This document shows positions 53,358-63,127 of a stretch of DNA of 64,000 nucleotides, one piece after another. Location of the stretch: positions 211,703 to 275,702 of the forward strand of contig CAWATM010000016.1 in the NCBI GenBank assembly GCA_963784895.1. Reading direction: 5' to 3'. The notes below the pieces were generated by a model. It did not search any database. It was not told where the DNA came from and saw only the letters and a program-made list of their open reading frames with translations. Within the stretch, counting starts at the first letter, position 1, and each line of letters begins with the position of its first letter. Source of the DNA: Gaiellasilicea sp963784895. GTDB lineage: Bacteria > Actinomycetota > Thermoleophilia > Gaiellales > Gaiellaceae. The position numbers and the translations under genes were made by a program.

Positions 53358-54520
53358 GTGCCGCGGGCCTGCGTAATCGTGCTCGACGCCGTCGGCGCGG
53401 GAGAGTTGCCCGATGCGGCCTCGTTCGGCGACGAAGGGTCGAACACGCTCGGCAACGTGGCCCGCGCCGTCGGAGGCCTCGACCTGCCCGCGCTCGAGGC
53501 GCTCGGCCTCGGCAACGTGATGGAGCTCGAGGGCTGTCCGCCGCAGCCCGGCGCACCCGCCGTCGCCGGCCGGCTGCTCGAACGCTCGAAGGGCAAGGAC
53601 ACGACGACCGGCCACTGGGAGTTGATGGGAGTCGTCACTCCGAACGCGATGCCGACCTATCCGCATGGGTTCCCGCACGACGTGATCGACCCGTTCATGC
53701 ACAAGACCGGCCGCGGTGTCCTCGGCAACAAGGCCGCGTCGGGGACGGAGATCATCCAGGTGCTCGGCGAGGAGCACCAGAAGACGGGGAAGTGGATCGT
53801 CTACACGTCGGCCGACTCGGTCTTCCAGATCGCGGCGCACGAGGAGACGATCCCACTCGAGGAGCTGTACGAAGGCTGCAGGATCGCGCGCGAGATCCTG
53901 ACGGGCAAGCACGCGGTCGGGCGCGTGATCGCGCGGCCGTTCATCGGCGTACCCGGGAGCTACGAGCGGACTCCGAACCGGCACGACTTCTCGCTCGAGC
54001 CGCGTCGGCCCAACTACCTCTCGCTCATCCGAGATGCCGGCAACCAGGTGCACGCCGTCGGGAAGATCAGCGACATCTACGCCGGCTGCGACATCGACGA
54101 GTCGTTTCCGACCAAGTCGAACGTGGACGGGATCAACAAGACGGTCGAGCTGCTGCAGGCGATCGACGGCGGGCTCGTCTTCACGAACCTCGTCGAGACG
54201 GACATGCTCTGGGGGCACCGCAACGACCCGGTCAACTTCCACCGCTGCCTGCAGGACTTCGACCGCAGGCTCGAGGACATCCTCGAGGCGCTCCGGCCCG
54301 GCGACCTGCTGATCATCACGTCCGACCACGGGTGCGACCCGACGACGCCGTCGACGGACCACTCGCGTGAGCACGCACTGCTGCTGGCCTACGCGGCGGG
54401 CCGAAACGCGAAGGGCGCCGTGCACGAGGGCGAGTTCGGCGACGTCGGCGCGACCGTGAACGCGTGGCTCGGCGGCAAGGCGCCCGGCCGCGGCATCCCG
54501 GGGACGCCGATCCTGCAGCC

Positions 54521-54524
<4 letters not shown>
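53358..54524 (+). CDS. deoB: phosphopentomutase
   Basis: 388 residues, alkaline-phosphatase fold. Metal and catalytic segments: CVIVLDAVGAGELPDA, GSNTLGNVAR (phosphorylated Thr), GHWELMG, VETDMLWGHRNDP and TSDHGCDP. It interconverts (deoxy)ribose 1- and 5-phosphate. It is coupled by GTGA to the nucleoside phosphorylase. Confidence 0.95.
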
Positions 54525-55815
<1,291 letters not shown>

Positions 55816-55819
<4 letters not shown>

Positions 55820-56325
55820 TCATCAGGCAGGAGCGCAACGAGGACGAGCGCGAGCTCGCCGCGCTGATCGACGCCGCCTTCCGCGACACCGTGACGTCGG
55901 CGTTCACCGCGGAGCTCCGCGCCTCGCGCGGCTACGTCCCGGAACTGACGTTCGTCGCGGACGACGGCGGCGAGCTCGTCGGCTTCACGATGCTGAGCTA
56001 CGTCGCGGCCGGCGGAGGCGACGTCCTGATCCTGACGCCGATGGCGGTGCGGCCCGACCGGCAGCGGGCCGGGGTGGGGAAGCAGGTCGTTGGCGCGGCG
56101 ATCGCGGCCGCCGACGCGCGCGGCGAGCCCGTCCTCCTCGTCGAGGGCGTGCCGTCCTACTATCCGCAATTCGGCTTCCGCTCGGCGAGCGAGCTCGGCT
56201 TCGAGCGGCCGGATCCACGCATCCCGGAGCGCGCGTGGATGGCGCTGCCGCTCGCTGCCTACGACCCGGCCGTCGCAGGGCGGGTCGTCTACCCGGACTT
56301 CTTCCCGCCGCCGCCCGATGTTTGA
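55816..56325 (+). CDS. GNAT acetyltransferase (YhbS-like)
   Basis: 169 residues. LTPMAVRPDRQRAGVGKQVVG is the acetyl-CoA site and GVPSYYPQFGF follows, as in YhbS-type enzymes. The substrate is unknown. The GTG start overlaps the phosphorylase stop. Its TGA stop is directly followed by an inverted-repeat element. Confidence 0.8.
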
Positions 56326-56478
56326 CCCAGCGGCTCCTGGCACGCTGCTCGCGGTGCGTAGGCCGGCGGAACAGTACGGAGGTACGAGCCGCGGGCTGGA
56401 GCGCCGCGAGCAGCGTGAGGCGCACGCCCGAGGCCGGCTCCGCCGGCCGGGAGGCGTCGCCGCCCAGGGGCCGCTGGG
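56326..56478. mobile_element. 153-bp inverted-repeat element filling the gap before mutM
   Basis: Ends CCCAGCGGCTCCTGG (56326-56340) and CCAGGGGCCGCTGGG (56464-56478) are complementary over 15 bp with one T-G mismatch. A second perfect 14-bp pair, CACGCTGCTCGCGG (56341-56354) with its complement (56404-56417), lies directly inside, and GGCCGGC/GCCGGCC (56432-56448) follows. The element starts right after the TGA of the acetyltransferase and ends on the G of the mutM GTG. Exact removal leaves TTTGATGCC, a TGATG stop/start overlap. No flanking duplication is seen. Confidence 0.6.
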
Positions 56479-57296
56479 TGCCTGAGCTGCCTGAGGTCGA
56501 GAGCGTCCGGCGTCAGATTGCGCCGGCGCTCGAGGGCCGGCGGCTCGAGCGCGTCGAGATCGACGATGTTCGCCTGACCCGGCCCGAGGACCCGCTCGTG
56601 GTCGCCGCAGAGCTCACGGGCGAGCGGGTCGAGCGCGTCGATCGGCGCGGCAAGTACCTGATCGTCCGCTTCGCCTCCGGCCGGGCCCTCCTGATCCACC
56701 TGCGGATGACCGGCAGCCTCCTGCGCGAGCCCCGGGAGTCGTCTCACATCCGCGCGATGCTCGGCCTCGACGACGGCACCACCGTCGGCTACCGCGACGT
56801 CCGGCGCTTCGGCACCTGGCTCCTGCTCGAGCCCGGCGAGCTCGAGCCCTACCTCGGCGCGCGGCTCGGCGAGGAGCCGCTCGTCGCCGCCTTCACGGCA
56901 AGTGGCCTCGCCAAGCGGCTCGAGGGCCGCCGCGCGCCCCTCAAGGCAGCCCTGCTCGACCAGCGGACACTCGCAGGGCTCGGCAACATCTACGTCGACG
57001 AGGCGCTCTGGTACGCCAAGCTGCACCCGCTGCGGCCGGCCGGCTCGCTCGACCGGAACGAGCTCCGGCGCCTGCACCGTGCGATCCGGAAGGCGCTCGA
57101 ACTCGGAATCGCCCGCCAGGGCTCGACGCTCTCGGACTACCGTCTCCCGGACGGCTCGAGCGGCAGCATGCAGCGGGAGTTCAGGGCATACGGCCGCACC
57201 GACGCGCCGTGCGACCGCTGCGGGACACCGCTCGAGAAGACGCGGGTCGGCGGGCGCGGCACCTGGTACTGCCCGCACTGCCAGATCCTGCCCTAG
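56478..57296 (+). CDS. mutM: formamidopyrimidine-DNA glycosylase
   Basis: 272 residues. Begins with PELPEVE after the start, so Pro2 and Glu3 are the catalytic pair. RRGKYL holds the conserved Lys, LHLRMTG-like IHLRMTGSLL follows, then LAGLGNIYVDEALW, and a C-terminal zinc finger (CDRCGTPLEKT ... WYCPHCQ). It removes 8-oxoguanine. The present GTG takes its G from the inverted-repeat element. Confidence 0.94.
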   Translation: MPELPEVESVRRQIAPALEGRRLERVEIDDVRLTRPEDPLVVAAELTGERVERVDRRGKYLIVRFASGRALLIHLRMTGSLLREPRESSHIRAMLGLDDGTTVGYRDVRRFGTWLLLEPGELEPYLGARLGEEPLVAAFTASGLAKRLEGRRAPLKAALLDQRTLAGLGNIYVDEALWYAKLHPLRPAGSLDRNELRRLHRAIRKALELGIARQGSTLSDYRLPDGSSGSMQREFRAYGRTDAPCDRCGTPLEKTRVGGRGTWYCPHCQILP

Positions 57297-57302
57297 AACA
57301 CA

Positions 57303-57330
57303 AAGAGGCCCGGACTCAGCCGGGCCTCTT
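57303..57330. terminator. bidirectional intrinsic terminator
   Basis: AAGAGGCCCGG, six-base loop, CCGGGCCTCTT: an 11-bp perfect stem between the convergent mutM and the secreted-protein gene. The T tract is short on both strands. Confidence 0.75.
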
Positions 57331-57356
57331 CGCGGGTATCCGTCGTCGGGCTGGGG

Positions 57357-57719
57357 CTAGCCCTTACCGCCTTTGCCCTTGGCGGGGTGGCCGGTCTCTT
57401 TCTCTGCCTTCTTCTGCTCGGCCTTTGCCTTCGCCGCTTCGGCCACGACCTTGGCAGCCTTCGCGGCCTTGGCCTTCTTCGCCGCGGCGGCCGCGCACGT
57501 GCCGACGGCGTCGCCGTGGCGGACGTGGGCCGGCTCTGCGGCCTTGCCGACGCTGATCGTCTTGCCCTTGTGGCAGATCGTCACCTTCTTGCCGTACTGG
57601 TACTGGGAAGCGCTGATCGCGCTCTGGGCGACGCCGACGCCGCCGAGAGCGGCGAACGCCGCCAGGAGGCTCGTGGCGAGTACTGCGGCGACAGCGATGC
57701 GCAGACGTGACTTGGTCAA
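57357..57719 (-). CDS. secreted protein with ICHKG domain and Ala/Lys tail
   Basis: About 120 residues from a TTG at 57719, which has GAAGGGAG (57727-57734) as a 7-nt-spaced Shine-Dalgarno. A signal peptide (about 5-28) is followed by VTICHKGKTISVGKAAEPAH and VRHGDAVGTC, a small disulfide domain seen in actinobacterial secreted proteins. The tail is Ala/Lys-rich and basic (KAKAAKAAK, GKGGKG). Function unknown. An ATG at 57800 would add an unlikely leader. Confidence 0.65.
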   Translation of the reverse strand: MTKSRLRIAVAAVLATSLLAAFAALGGVGVAQSAISASQYQYGKKVTICHKGKTISVGKAAEPAHVRHGDAVGTCAAAAAKKAKAAKAAKVVAEAAKAKAEQKKAEKETGHPAKGKGGKG

Positions 57720-57803
57720 GTGGGGGCTCCCTTCAACTGGCGTGCATGCATGTTCCTCTGCTGGAGCTGATGCGCCGAGGGCCCAAGTCATGCGCCGCAA
57801 ACG

Positions 57804-59600
57804 TTAAGGTTTTGTACGAAGCTCATCGGGCTCGACGCCAACGGGGTTGAGGGATTCGGCCCGATCGAGGGCTCGGGCGCGCGCCGCGCCCTCGGTGACC
57901 GCGGCAAGATCGAGCCAGGCGGCCCAGTTCTCCGGATTCAACTGGAGCGAGCGCTCGAAGCTCCGCTTCGCGGCCGCGTCGTCGTCGAGGAGGAGCTCGG
58001 CCTCGCCGCGCAGCTGCCACGGCGCTTCGGCCCATGGGGCCCACGCGATCGCCCGCTTCGCCTCGCGCAGCGCCCGCGCGGGCTGGTCGCGGCTCGCCGC
58101 GTCTGCGCTGGCGGCCGCGGCTCGGTTGCCGACGTGTGCCACGAGTGCCACGGCGAGAACCGGTGCAGCGAGTGCAAGCGCGACGACACGGCGTCGTCCC
58201 ACGAGCGGCTCTCCGCCGGGCTCGCGGGCTGCCGCGAGGAGAACGGCCGCGCAGAAGATTGCAGGCACCGTCGCGACGGGGATCTCCCAATTCCAGTCGA
58301 GGGCTGCCTGGAGCAGGTATGCCCCGAACGCCGCAGCGGCGGCGGGGCCGACCGCGCTGTGCCTGGCGCGCGGGATCGCGGTCAGCGGCACCGCCACGGC
58401 GGCGAGCAGGAGCACGAGGCCTACAGGCCCGAGCTCGGCCAGGGTCTCGAGGTAGAGGTTGTGGGCGTCACGCGCGGGAAGCTCGAGCGAGCCTTCGCGC
58501 AGGAAGCGCGCCTCGAAACTGCCCGCTCCCGTTCCGAGTAGCGGTTCGTCGGCGACCATCTCTGCCGCGACTCGCCACCACTCGCCCCGGCCGGTGCCCG
58601 CGAGGCTGACGAGGCCGTCATTCCGGCCCGCTCCGACCACGGCGAGCAGAACCGCTGCCACCGCAACGAGAAGCGCGGCGGCCGCCGGGAGCCGGCGCGG
58701 CGTGCGGATCGACCCGGAGACGCGGTGTGCGCCCGGCTCGACGAGGACCGCCGCGGCGGCTGCCACGGCGCCGAGAACGAGCAGTGACACGGCGAATCGG
58801 GCCCCCTCGCGTTGCACCGCTTCGAGTTCGGCACCATGACGGGTCAGCGCGGGAAGTTGTGACGAGATCAGGACTGCGACGGCCGCAGGCGCCGCCAGCG
58901 GCACCGAGAGCGTGAGCAGACGTCGACGAGCGGGGTCGATGGTCGCCTGCAGGATGAAGGCGGCGACGAGAGCGCCGATCGCGCCGCGGCTGACGGTGAA
59001 GTAGAGCGTCGGGAGCAGCACCACGAGGCTTGTCGCCCCGGCCACGCGGACGCGGACGCCGCCGTGGGCGACGAATCCCGCGCAGAGCAGGATCGCGATC
59101 ACGGTGAGGATCGCGAGCGCGTTCGCGTATCCGATCGGCTCGGCCAGCTGAAAGTCAGCAAGGTCGTAGGCCCCGCCGACGCGACCCGGGAACAGCTTCG
59201 TCGCAAGTCCGTAGAGCGAGAGCGCAACGACGCCGGCGACCACGCCGCCCAGCAGGGCCGGCGCCGCGCCGGGCAATGTGAGCAGCAGGAGCGCGGCGGC
59301 GGCGACCGCCACGTAGAGAACCCCGCGTTCCGCCTCGAGCACCGGCGCGCCGGCGCCGGGTGACCACAGCGTCGAGAGTGCCGCCCAGGCAGCGACGAGG
59401 GCGAGAGCAGCGACGAATGCGAGCTCGCGCCCGTCGGGCGCGGAGGGATCGGCGACGACGAGCACGGTCACCCCGAGGACGACAAATCCGAGCGTGGCCA
59501 GCCCCCATTCGCTCGGGAAGTAGCCTCCGTCCGCGGCCCCGAGGCCAACGACGGCGGCGAAGGCGGCGAGGAAGGCGGCGGGTGCTGCCCACCGGGACAC
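57804..59600 (-). CDS. O-antigen ligase (WaaL/Wzy_C)-like protein with C-terminal TPR
   Basis: 598 residues. About a dozen membrane helices (1-480) with the periplasmic loop signature GTGAGSFEARFLREGS and DAHNLYLETLAELGPVGL, the usual Wzy_C pattern. The last 110 residues form TPR-like repeats (EAPWQLRGEAELLLDD, AWLDLAAVTEGAAR). It probably joins or polymerises envelope glycans. The GTG start is 6 nt from TAGACT. Confidence 0.8.
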   Translation of the reverse strand: MSRWAAPAAFLAAFAAVVGLGAADGGYFPSEWGLATLGFVVLGVTVLVVADPSAPDGRELAFVAALALVAAWAALSTLWSPGAGAPVLEAERGVLYVAVAAAALLLLTLPGAAPALLGGVVAGVVALSLYGLATKLFPGRVGGAYDLADFQLAEPIGYANALAILTVIAILLCAGFVAHGGVRVRVAGATSLVVLLPTLYFTVSRGAIGALVAAFILQATIDPARRRLLTLSVPLAAPAAVAVLISSQLPALTRHGAELEAVQREGARFAVSLLVLGAVAAAAAVLVEPGAHRVSGSIRTPRRLPAAAALLVAVAAVLLAVVGAGRNDGLVSLAGTGRGEWWRVAAEMVADEPLLGTGAGSFEARFLREGSLELPARDAHNLYLETLAELGPVGLVLLLAAVAVPLTAIPRARHSAVGPAAAAAFGAYLLQAALDWNWEIPVATVPAIFCAAVLLAAAREPGGEPLVGRRRVVALALAAPVLAVALVAHVGNRAAAASADAASRDQPARALREAKRAIAWAPWAEAPWQLRGEAELLLDDDAAAKRSFERSLQLNPENWAAWLDLAAVTEGAARARALDRAESLNPVGVEPDELRTKP

Positions 59601-59606
59601 GCGGAC

Positions 59607-59612
59607 AGTCTA
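59607..59612 (-). promoter_or_regulatory. -10 box TAGACT, leaderless promoter of the ligase-like gene
   Basis: On the minus strand TAGACT, 6-nt spacer, GTG at 59600. Confidence 0.55.
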
Positions 59613-59635
59613 GGAACGCGTCCGGAGGTTCGACG

Positions 59636-59890
59636 CTAGGCGGCGAGCCGGGCGTCGAGCTGGCCGGAGCGGTCGAGCCGCCAGAGCTCGGTGTAACCGC
59701 CGATCGGCGTCCCGTCGATCAGGATCTGCGGCACCGTCCAGCCGCCGGTCAGCTCCTGCAGGTTGCGTCGGAAGGCGGGATCGTCGTCGAGCGTGATCTC
59801 CTCATACGCGAGGGCCTTGCCGTCGAGGAGCGCCTTGGCGCGCACGCAGTAGCCGCACCAGCGAGTCGTGTAGATCACGATCCTGCTCAT
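59636..59890 (-). CDS. glutaredoxin-like protein
   Basis: 84 residues. The thioredoxin-fold start IVIYTTRWCGYCVRAKALLD holds the CxxC active site. TVPQILIDGTPIGGY has the cis-Pro and the GGYTEL glutathione-site motif. It could also use mycothiol in actinobacteria. Confidence 0.85.
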   Translation of the reverse strand: MSRIVIYTTRWCGYCVRAKALLDGKALAYEEITLDDDPAFRRNLQELTGGWTVPQILIDGTPIGGYTELWRLDRSGQLDARLAA

Positions 59891-59941
59891 CGGTCGTACA
59901 ACGCGCAAGAGCGCCGGATCGTTCCCGTCGGCCGCCCTCTC

Positions 59942-59947
59942 TAGACT
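59942..59947 (+). promoter_or_regulatory. -10 box TAGACT, leaderless promoter of recO
   Basis: TAGACT, 6-nt spacer, GTG at 59954. Confidence 0.55.
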
Positions 59948-59953
59948 CGAACG

Positions 59954-60694
59954 GTGGCCCGGACCTACCGAACCGAAGCGGTCGTGCTCCGCTCGTTCCG
60001 GCTCGGCGAAGCCGACCGCGTGCTGCACGTCTACACCGCAGACCGCGGCCGCGTCGGGGCCGTGGCAAAGGGCGTGCGGCGGACGAAGTCGCGCTTCGGC
60101 GGACGGCTCGAGCCGCTGTCGCACGTCGAGCTGATGCTGCACCAGGGCTCCGGCGAGCTGCAGACGGTGACGGGCGCCGACCTGCGTGCGTCGCATCACG
60201 AGACGCGGGAGGAGCCGTATCGGCTCGCGGTGGGGCTGATCGGCGCCGAGGCGATGCTGAAGCTCTTCACCGAGCAGGAGGCGAACGAGCGTGCGTTCAC
60301 GGCGCTGACGCGCTTCCTGGACCGGCTCGACGTCCTCCCATCCCGCGCGCCGGCGCGGCCGGCCCTCGATCCGCTCGTGCTCTCGTTCCAGCTGAAGCTG
60401 CTCTGGCTCTCCGGCTACATGCCGCATCTCGACGGCTGCGTCGAGTGCGGGGCGGCCGAGGGGCTCGTCGGCTACGCGCCGGCCGCCGGCGGCGCAGTCT
60501 GCCGCGACTGTGGCGGCGGCTCGATCGCGCTCTCGCCCGACGGGCTGCGCGGGATCACGACGCTCGTCGCCACGCCGATGGCTGACGCGCAGGACGCAGG
60601 CCTCACCGACCGCGGCGCGCGCGAGGCTCTGGCGCTCGTGACCGCGAGCTACGAGCACCACGGCGGCTTCAGGCTGCGAACGCTGTCGGCGTGA
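59954..60694 (+). CDS. recO: DNA repair protein RecO
   Basis: 246 residues. N-terminal OB-fold (TEAVVLRSFRLGEADRVL, YTADRGRVGAVAKGVRR) and a C-terminal helical domain with a CxxC pair (CVECGA ... CRDCGG) that binds zinc. It loads RecA with RecR. It is coupled to the next gene by GTGA. Confidence 0.92.
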   Translation: MARTYRTEAVVLRSFRLGEADRVLHVYTADRGRVGAVAKGVRRTKSRFGGRLEPLSHVELMLHQGSGELQTVTGADLRASHHETREEPYRLAVGLIGAEAMLKLFTEQEANERAFTALTRFLDRLDVLPSRAPARPALDPLVLSFQLKLLWLSGYMPHLDGCVECGAAEGLVGYAPAAGGAVCRDCGGGSIALSPDGLRGITTLVATPMADAQDAGLTDRGAREALALVTASYEHHGGFRLRTLSA

Positions 60695-61113
60695 AACGGA
60701 CGCTCCGAGACGGCTACGAGCTCGACGACGATCCGGCGCGGATCGACCGCGACGTCGTCCATCGGTTCATCTCGGAGGTGTCGTACTGGGGCTTCCGGCG
60801 CGAGCGCGAGGTGATGGACGGACTGATCGACCGCGCGGCGCGCAACGTCGGCCTGTACGCGCCGGACGGCGCGCTCGTCGGCTACTCGCGTACCGTCGAG
60901 GCCGCCGACGCCTGGCTCGTCTATCTCGCGGACGTCTTCGTCCTGGCCGAGCACCGCGGCCGGGGCCTCGGCGCCGAGCTGATCCGGTTCACGGTCGACG
61001 AGGGCCCGTACGCGAAGCGCCGCTGGGTGCTGCACACCGCCGACGCGCACGGGCTCTACGAGAAGTTCGGCTTTGGGCCGGGCGAGCGCTTGCTCGAGCG
61101 GAAAGGGCGCTAG
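60691..61113 (+). CDS. GNAT acetyltransferase
   Basis: 140 residues. LADVFVLAEHRGRGLGAELI is the acetyl-CoA site and AHGLYEKFGF the last strand. The substrate is unknown. Its stop overlaps that of the convergent glyS. Confidence 0.82.
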   Translation: MKRTLRDGYELDDDPARIDRDVVHRFISEVSYWGFRREREVMDGLIDRAARNVGLYAPDGALVGYSRTVEAADAWLVYLADVFVLAEHRGRGLGAELIRFTVDEGPYAKRRWVLHTADAHGLYEKFGFGPGERLLERKGR

Positions 61114-62486
61114 CCGGACTTCGGCGAGCGCCAGTCGGCGGCGAGCAGCTCTGCGAGCTTCGTGCGCACGCCGCCGAGCGGCAGCCGCTCCTGCGCGAGC
61201 GAGTCGCGATCGCGCACCGTGACCGTGTCGTCCTCGAGCGTCTGCTCGTCGATCGTCAGCCCGTACGGCGTTCCGATCTCGTCCTGGCGCCGGTAGCGGC
61301 GGCCGATCGCGCCGTTGTCGTCGTACTCGACGGTGAAGTGCCGGCGCAGCTCCTCGTAGAGCCCACGCGCCTTCTCGACCATGCCGGAGTCCTTGCCGAT
61401 CAACGGCAGGATCGCGGCCTTCACCGGCGCCAGCTGCGGGTGAAGCCTCAGCACCGTCCGCTCGCGCTCGCCGACGACTTCCTCGTCGTAGGCGTCGATC
61501 ATGAAGGTGAGCATCGAGCGGTTGACGCCGAGCGCCGGCTCGATCACGTAGGGCACGAACCGCTCGCCGCTGCCGGCGTCGACCCACTCGAGCTTCGTCC
61601 CGGCCGCCTCCGTGTGCTGGGTGAGGTCGAAGTCGCCGCGGTTGGCGACCCCCTCCAGTTCCGACCAGCCCATCGGATAGAGGTACTCGATGTCGCTCGT
61701 GGCGCTCGAGTAGTGGGAGAGCTCCTCCGCCTCGTGTGGGCGCACGCGCAGGTGGCTTGGGCGGACGCCGTACCGGAGATGCCAGTTGAACCGCTCGTCG
61801 ACCCAGTAGCGGTACCACTCATCCGCCTCCGCGGGCGGGACGAAGAACTCCATCTCCATCTGCTCGAACTCGAGCGTGCGAAAGATGAAGTTCCCCGGCG
61901 TGATCTCGTTCCGGAACGACTTGCCGACCTGCGCGATCCCGAACGGCGGCTTGCGCCGCGCGATCTGGGCAACGTTCTTGAAGTTGATGAAGATCCCCTG
62001 CGCGGTCTCGGGGCGGAGATAGACGTCGACGCCGGTCTCCTCGACCGCGCCGACGCGTGTCCGGAACATGAGGTTGAACTGGCGCGCGTCGGTCAGGTCG
62101 CAGTCCGGCGTCTCGCCCGGCCGCTTCGACGGACGCTTGCCGCAGCGAATCTCCTCGTGCTCGGGGTCGGTCATGTGGTCGGCGCGGAAGCGCTGCTTGC
62201 AGGTGCGGCAGTCGACGAGCGGATCGCTGAAGCCGCTCACATGCCCGGACGCCTCCCAGACCTTCGGGTGGAGGATGATCGAGGAGTCGAGCGCGACGAT
62301 GTCGTCGCGCTCGCGCACCATCGCCTCGAGCCAGCGTGCTTTGACGTTGTCCTTGAGCAGGACGCCGTAGTGGCCGTAGTCGTAGGCGCTGCCGAGGCCG
62401 CCGTAGATCTCCGACGAGGGGAAGACGAACCCACGCCGTTTCGAGAGTGAGACGATCTTGTCCATCGTGACGGCGTCGACGCTCAT
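61110..62486 (-). CDS. glyS: glycine-tRNA ligase, homodimeric type
   Basis: 458 residues. GFVFPSSEIYGGLGSAYDYG, the zinc region CRTCKQRF with later cysteines, LRPETAQGIFINFKNV, FRNEITPGNFIFRTLEFEQM and the C-terminal anticodon domain (LAPVKAAILPL). It is the alpha-2 type found in actinobacteria. TAGCCT at 62497-62502 lies 10 nt upstream of the ATG on this strand. Confidence 0.95.
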   Translation of the reverse strand: MSVDAVTMDKIVSLSKRRGFVFPSSEIYGGLGSAYDYGHYGVLLKDNVKARWLEAMVRERDDIVALDSSIILHPKVWEASGHVSGFSDPLVDCRTCKQRFRADHMTDPEHEEIRCGKRPSKRPGETPDCDLTDARQFNLMFRTRVGAVEETGVDVYLRPETAQGIFINFKNVAQIARRKPPFGIAQVGKSFRNEITPGNFIFRTLEFEQMEMEFFVPPAEADEWYRYWVDERFNWHLRYGVRPSHLRVRPHEAEELSHYSSATSDIEYLYPMGWSELEGVANRGDFDLTQHTEAAGTKLEWVDAGSGERFVPYVIEPALGVNRSMLTFMIDAYDEEVVGERERTVLRLHPQLAPVKAAILPLIGKDSGMVEKARGLYEELRRHFTVEYDDNGAIGRRYRRQDEIGTPYGLTIDEQTLEDDTVTVRDRDSLAQERLPLGGVRTKLAELLAADWRSPKSG

Positions 62487-62507
62487 GAGTCCGCAGAGGC
62501 TACCGGG

Positions 62508-62981
62508 ATGACCCCCGCAGTCGTGGCGGCCGAGCGGGCCGGGATCCCGTTCACCCTGCACGAGTACGAGCACGAAGAGGGCGCGGCGTACGGGCTCGAG
62601 GCGGCGGAGAAAACGGGCGTCGACGCGGCGCGCGTCTTCAAGACGCTCGTCGTTGCGCAGGACGGCGCGCTCTCCGTCGCAATCGTCCCGGTCGCGGGTC
62701 AACTCGACCTGCGCGCTCTCGGGAAGCGGGCGGCGCTCGCCGACCGCGCGGCCGCCGAGCGGGCGACCGGCTACGTGCTCGGCGGGATCAGCCCGCTGGG
62801 GCAGCGGAAGCGGCTGCCGACGATGCTGGACGCGTCGGCGCTCGGCCACGAGACGATCTTCGTCAGCGCCGGCCGCCGAGGGCTGGAGATCGAGCTCGCT
62901 CCGGACGACCTCGTCCGCCTGACCGATGCGCGCGTGGCGGCTGTAGCCTCACAATCGTGCTCCGCTCCGGAACCCCCTTGA
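62508..62981 (+). CDS. ybaK: aminoacyl-tRNA deacylase YbaK
   Basis: 157 residues. RVFKTLVVAQDG, RATGYVLGGISPLGQRKRLPT and GLEIELAPDDLVRLTDARVA match the Cys-tRNA(Pro)/Ala-tRNA(Pro) deacylase YbaK. The last ten codons (SQSCSAPEPP) lie inside the left arm of an inverted-repeat element and are probably acquired. Confidence 0.88.
   Translation: MTPAVVAAERAGIPFTLHEYEHEEGAAYGLEAAEKTGVDAARVFKTLVVAQDGALSVAIVPVAGQLDLRALGKRAALADRAAAERATGYVLGGISPLGQRKRLPTMLDASALGHETIFVSAGRRGLEIELAPDDLVRLTDARVAAVASQSCSAPEPP
62944..62949 (+). promoter_or_regulatory. -10 box TAGCCT inside ybaK, possible ppsR promoter
   Basis: TAGCCT, 7 nt, then a GTG at 62957 that opens a 56-codon frame ending in a TGA overlapping the ppsR ATG. 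Confidence 0.35.
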
Positions 62982-63119
62982 ACTCTGCGTGCGTCCAGCC
63001 GTGCCTGGCTGCACCCGGCGCCTGCACACGTGCCACCGGCACGCGCGCAGGCACCGTGCACCGCCAGATCACGCCCGGCCACTCCGCAGCGCAGCGATGG
63101 AGTTCCGGAGCGGAGCACG
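62956..63119. mobile_element. 164-bp inverted-repeat element between ybaK and ppsR
   Basis: Perfect 18-bp arms CGTGCTCCGCTCCGGAAC (62956-62973) and complement (63102-63119). Inside, GCCTGC/GCAGGC encloses CGTGCC/GGCACG, and CAGCC/GGCTG forms another hairpin. It covers the end of ybaK and stops 4 bp before the ppsR ATG. Exact removal would end ybaK at a TGA overlapping that ATG (ATGA). No target duplication is visible, so it may instead be a structured leader RNA. Confidence 0.45.
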
Positions 63120-63127
63120 GCGGATGA
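62957..63127 (+). other. possible 56-codon leader ORF overlapping ppsR
   Basis: The frame starts at GTG 62957, 7 nt after TAGCCT, and ends at TGA 63125-63127 in an ATGA overlap with ppsR. The peptide (MLRSGTPLNSACVQ...) has no known domain and is encoded by the inverted-repeat element. Its translation is speculative. Confidence 0.2.

Noticed and set aside
63001..63070. Possible tRNA in the GC-rich hairpins between ybaK and ppsR
   Set aside because: No cloverleaf, no TTCGANT-type T-loop and no CCA-like end; the pairing is that of a long inverted repeat.
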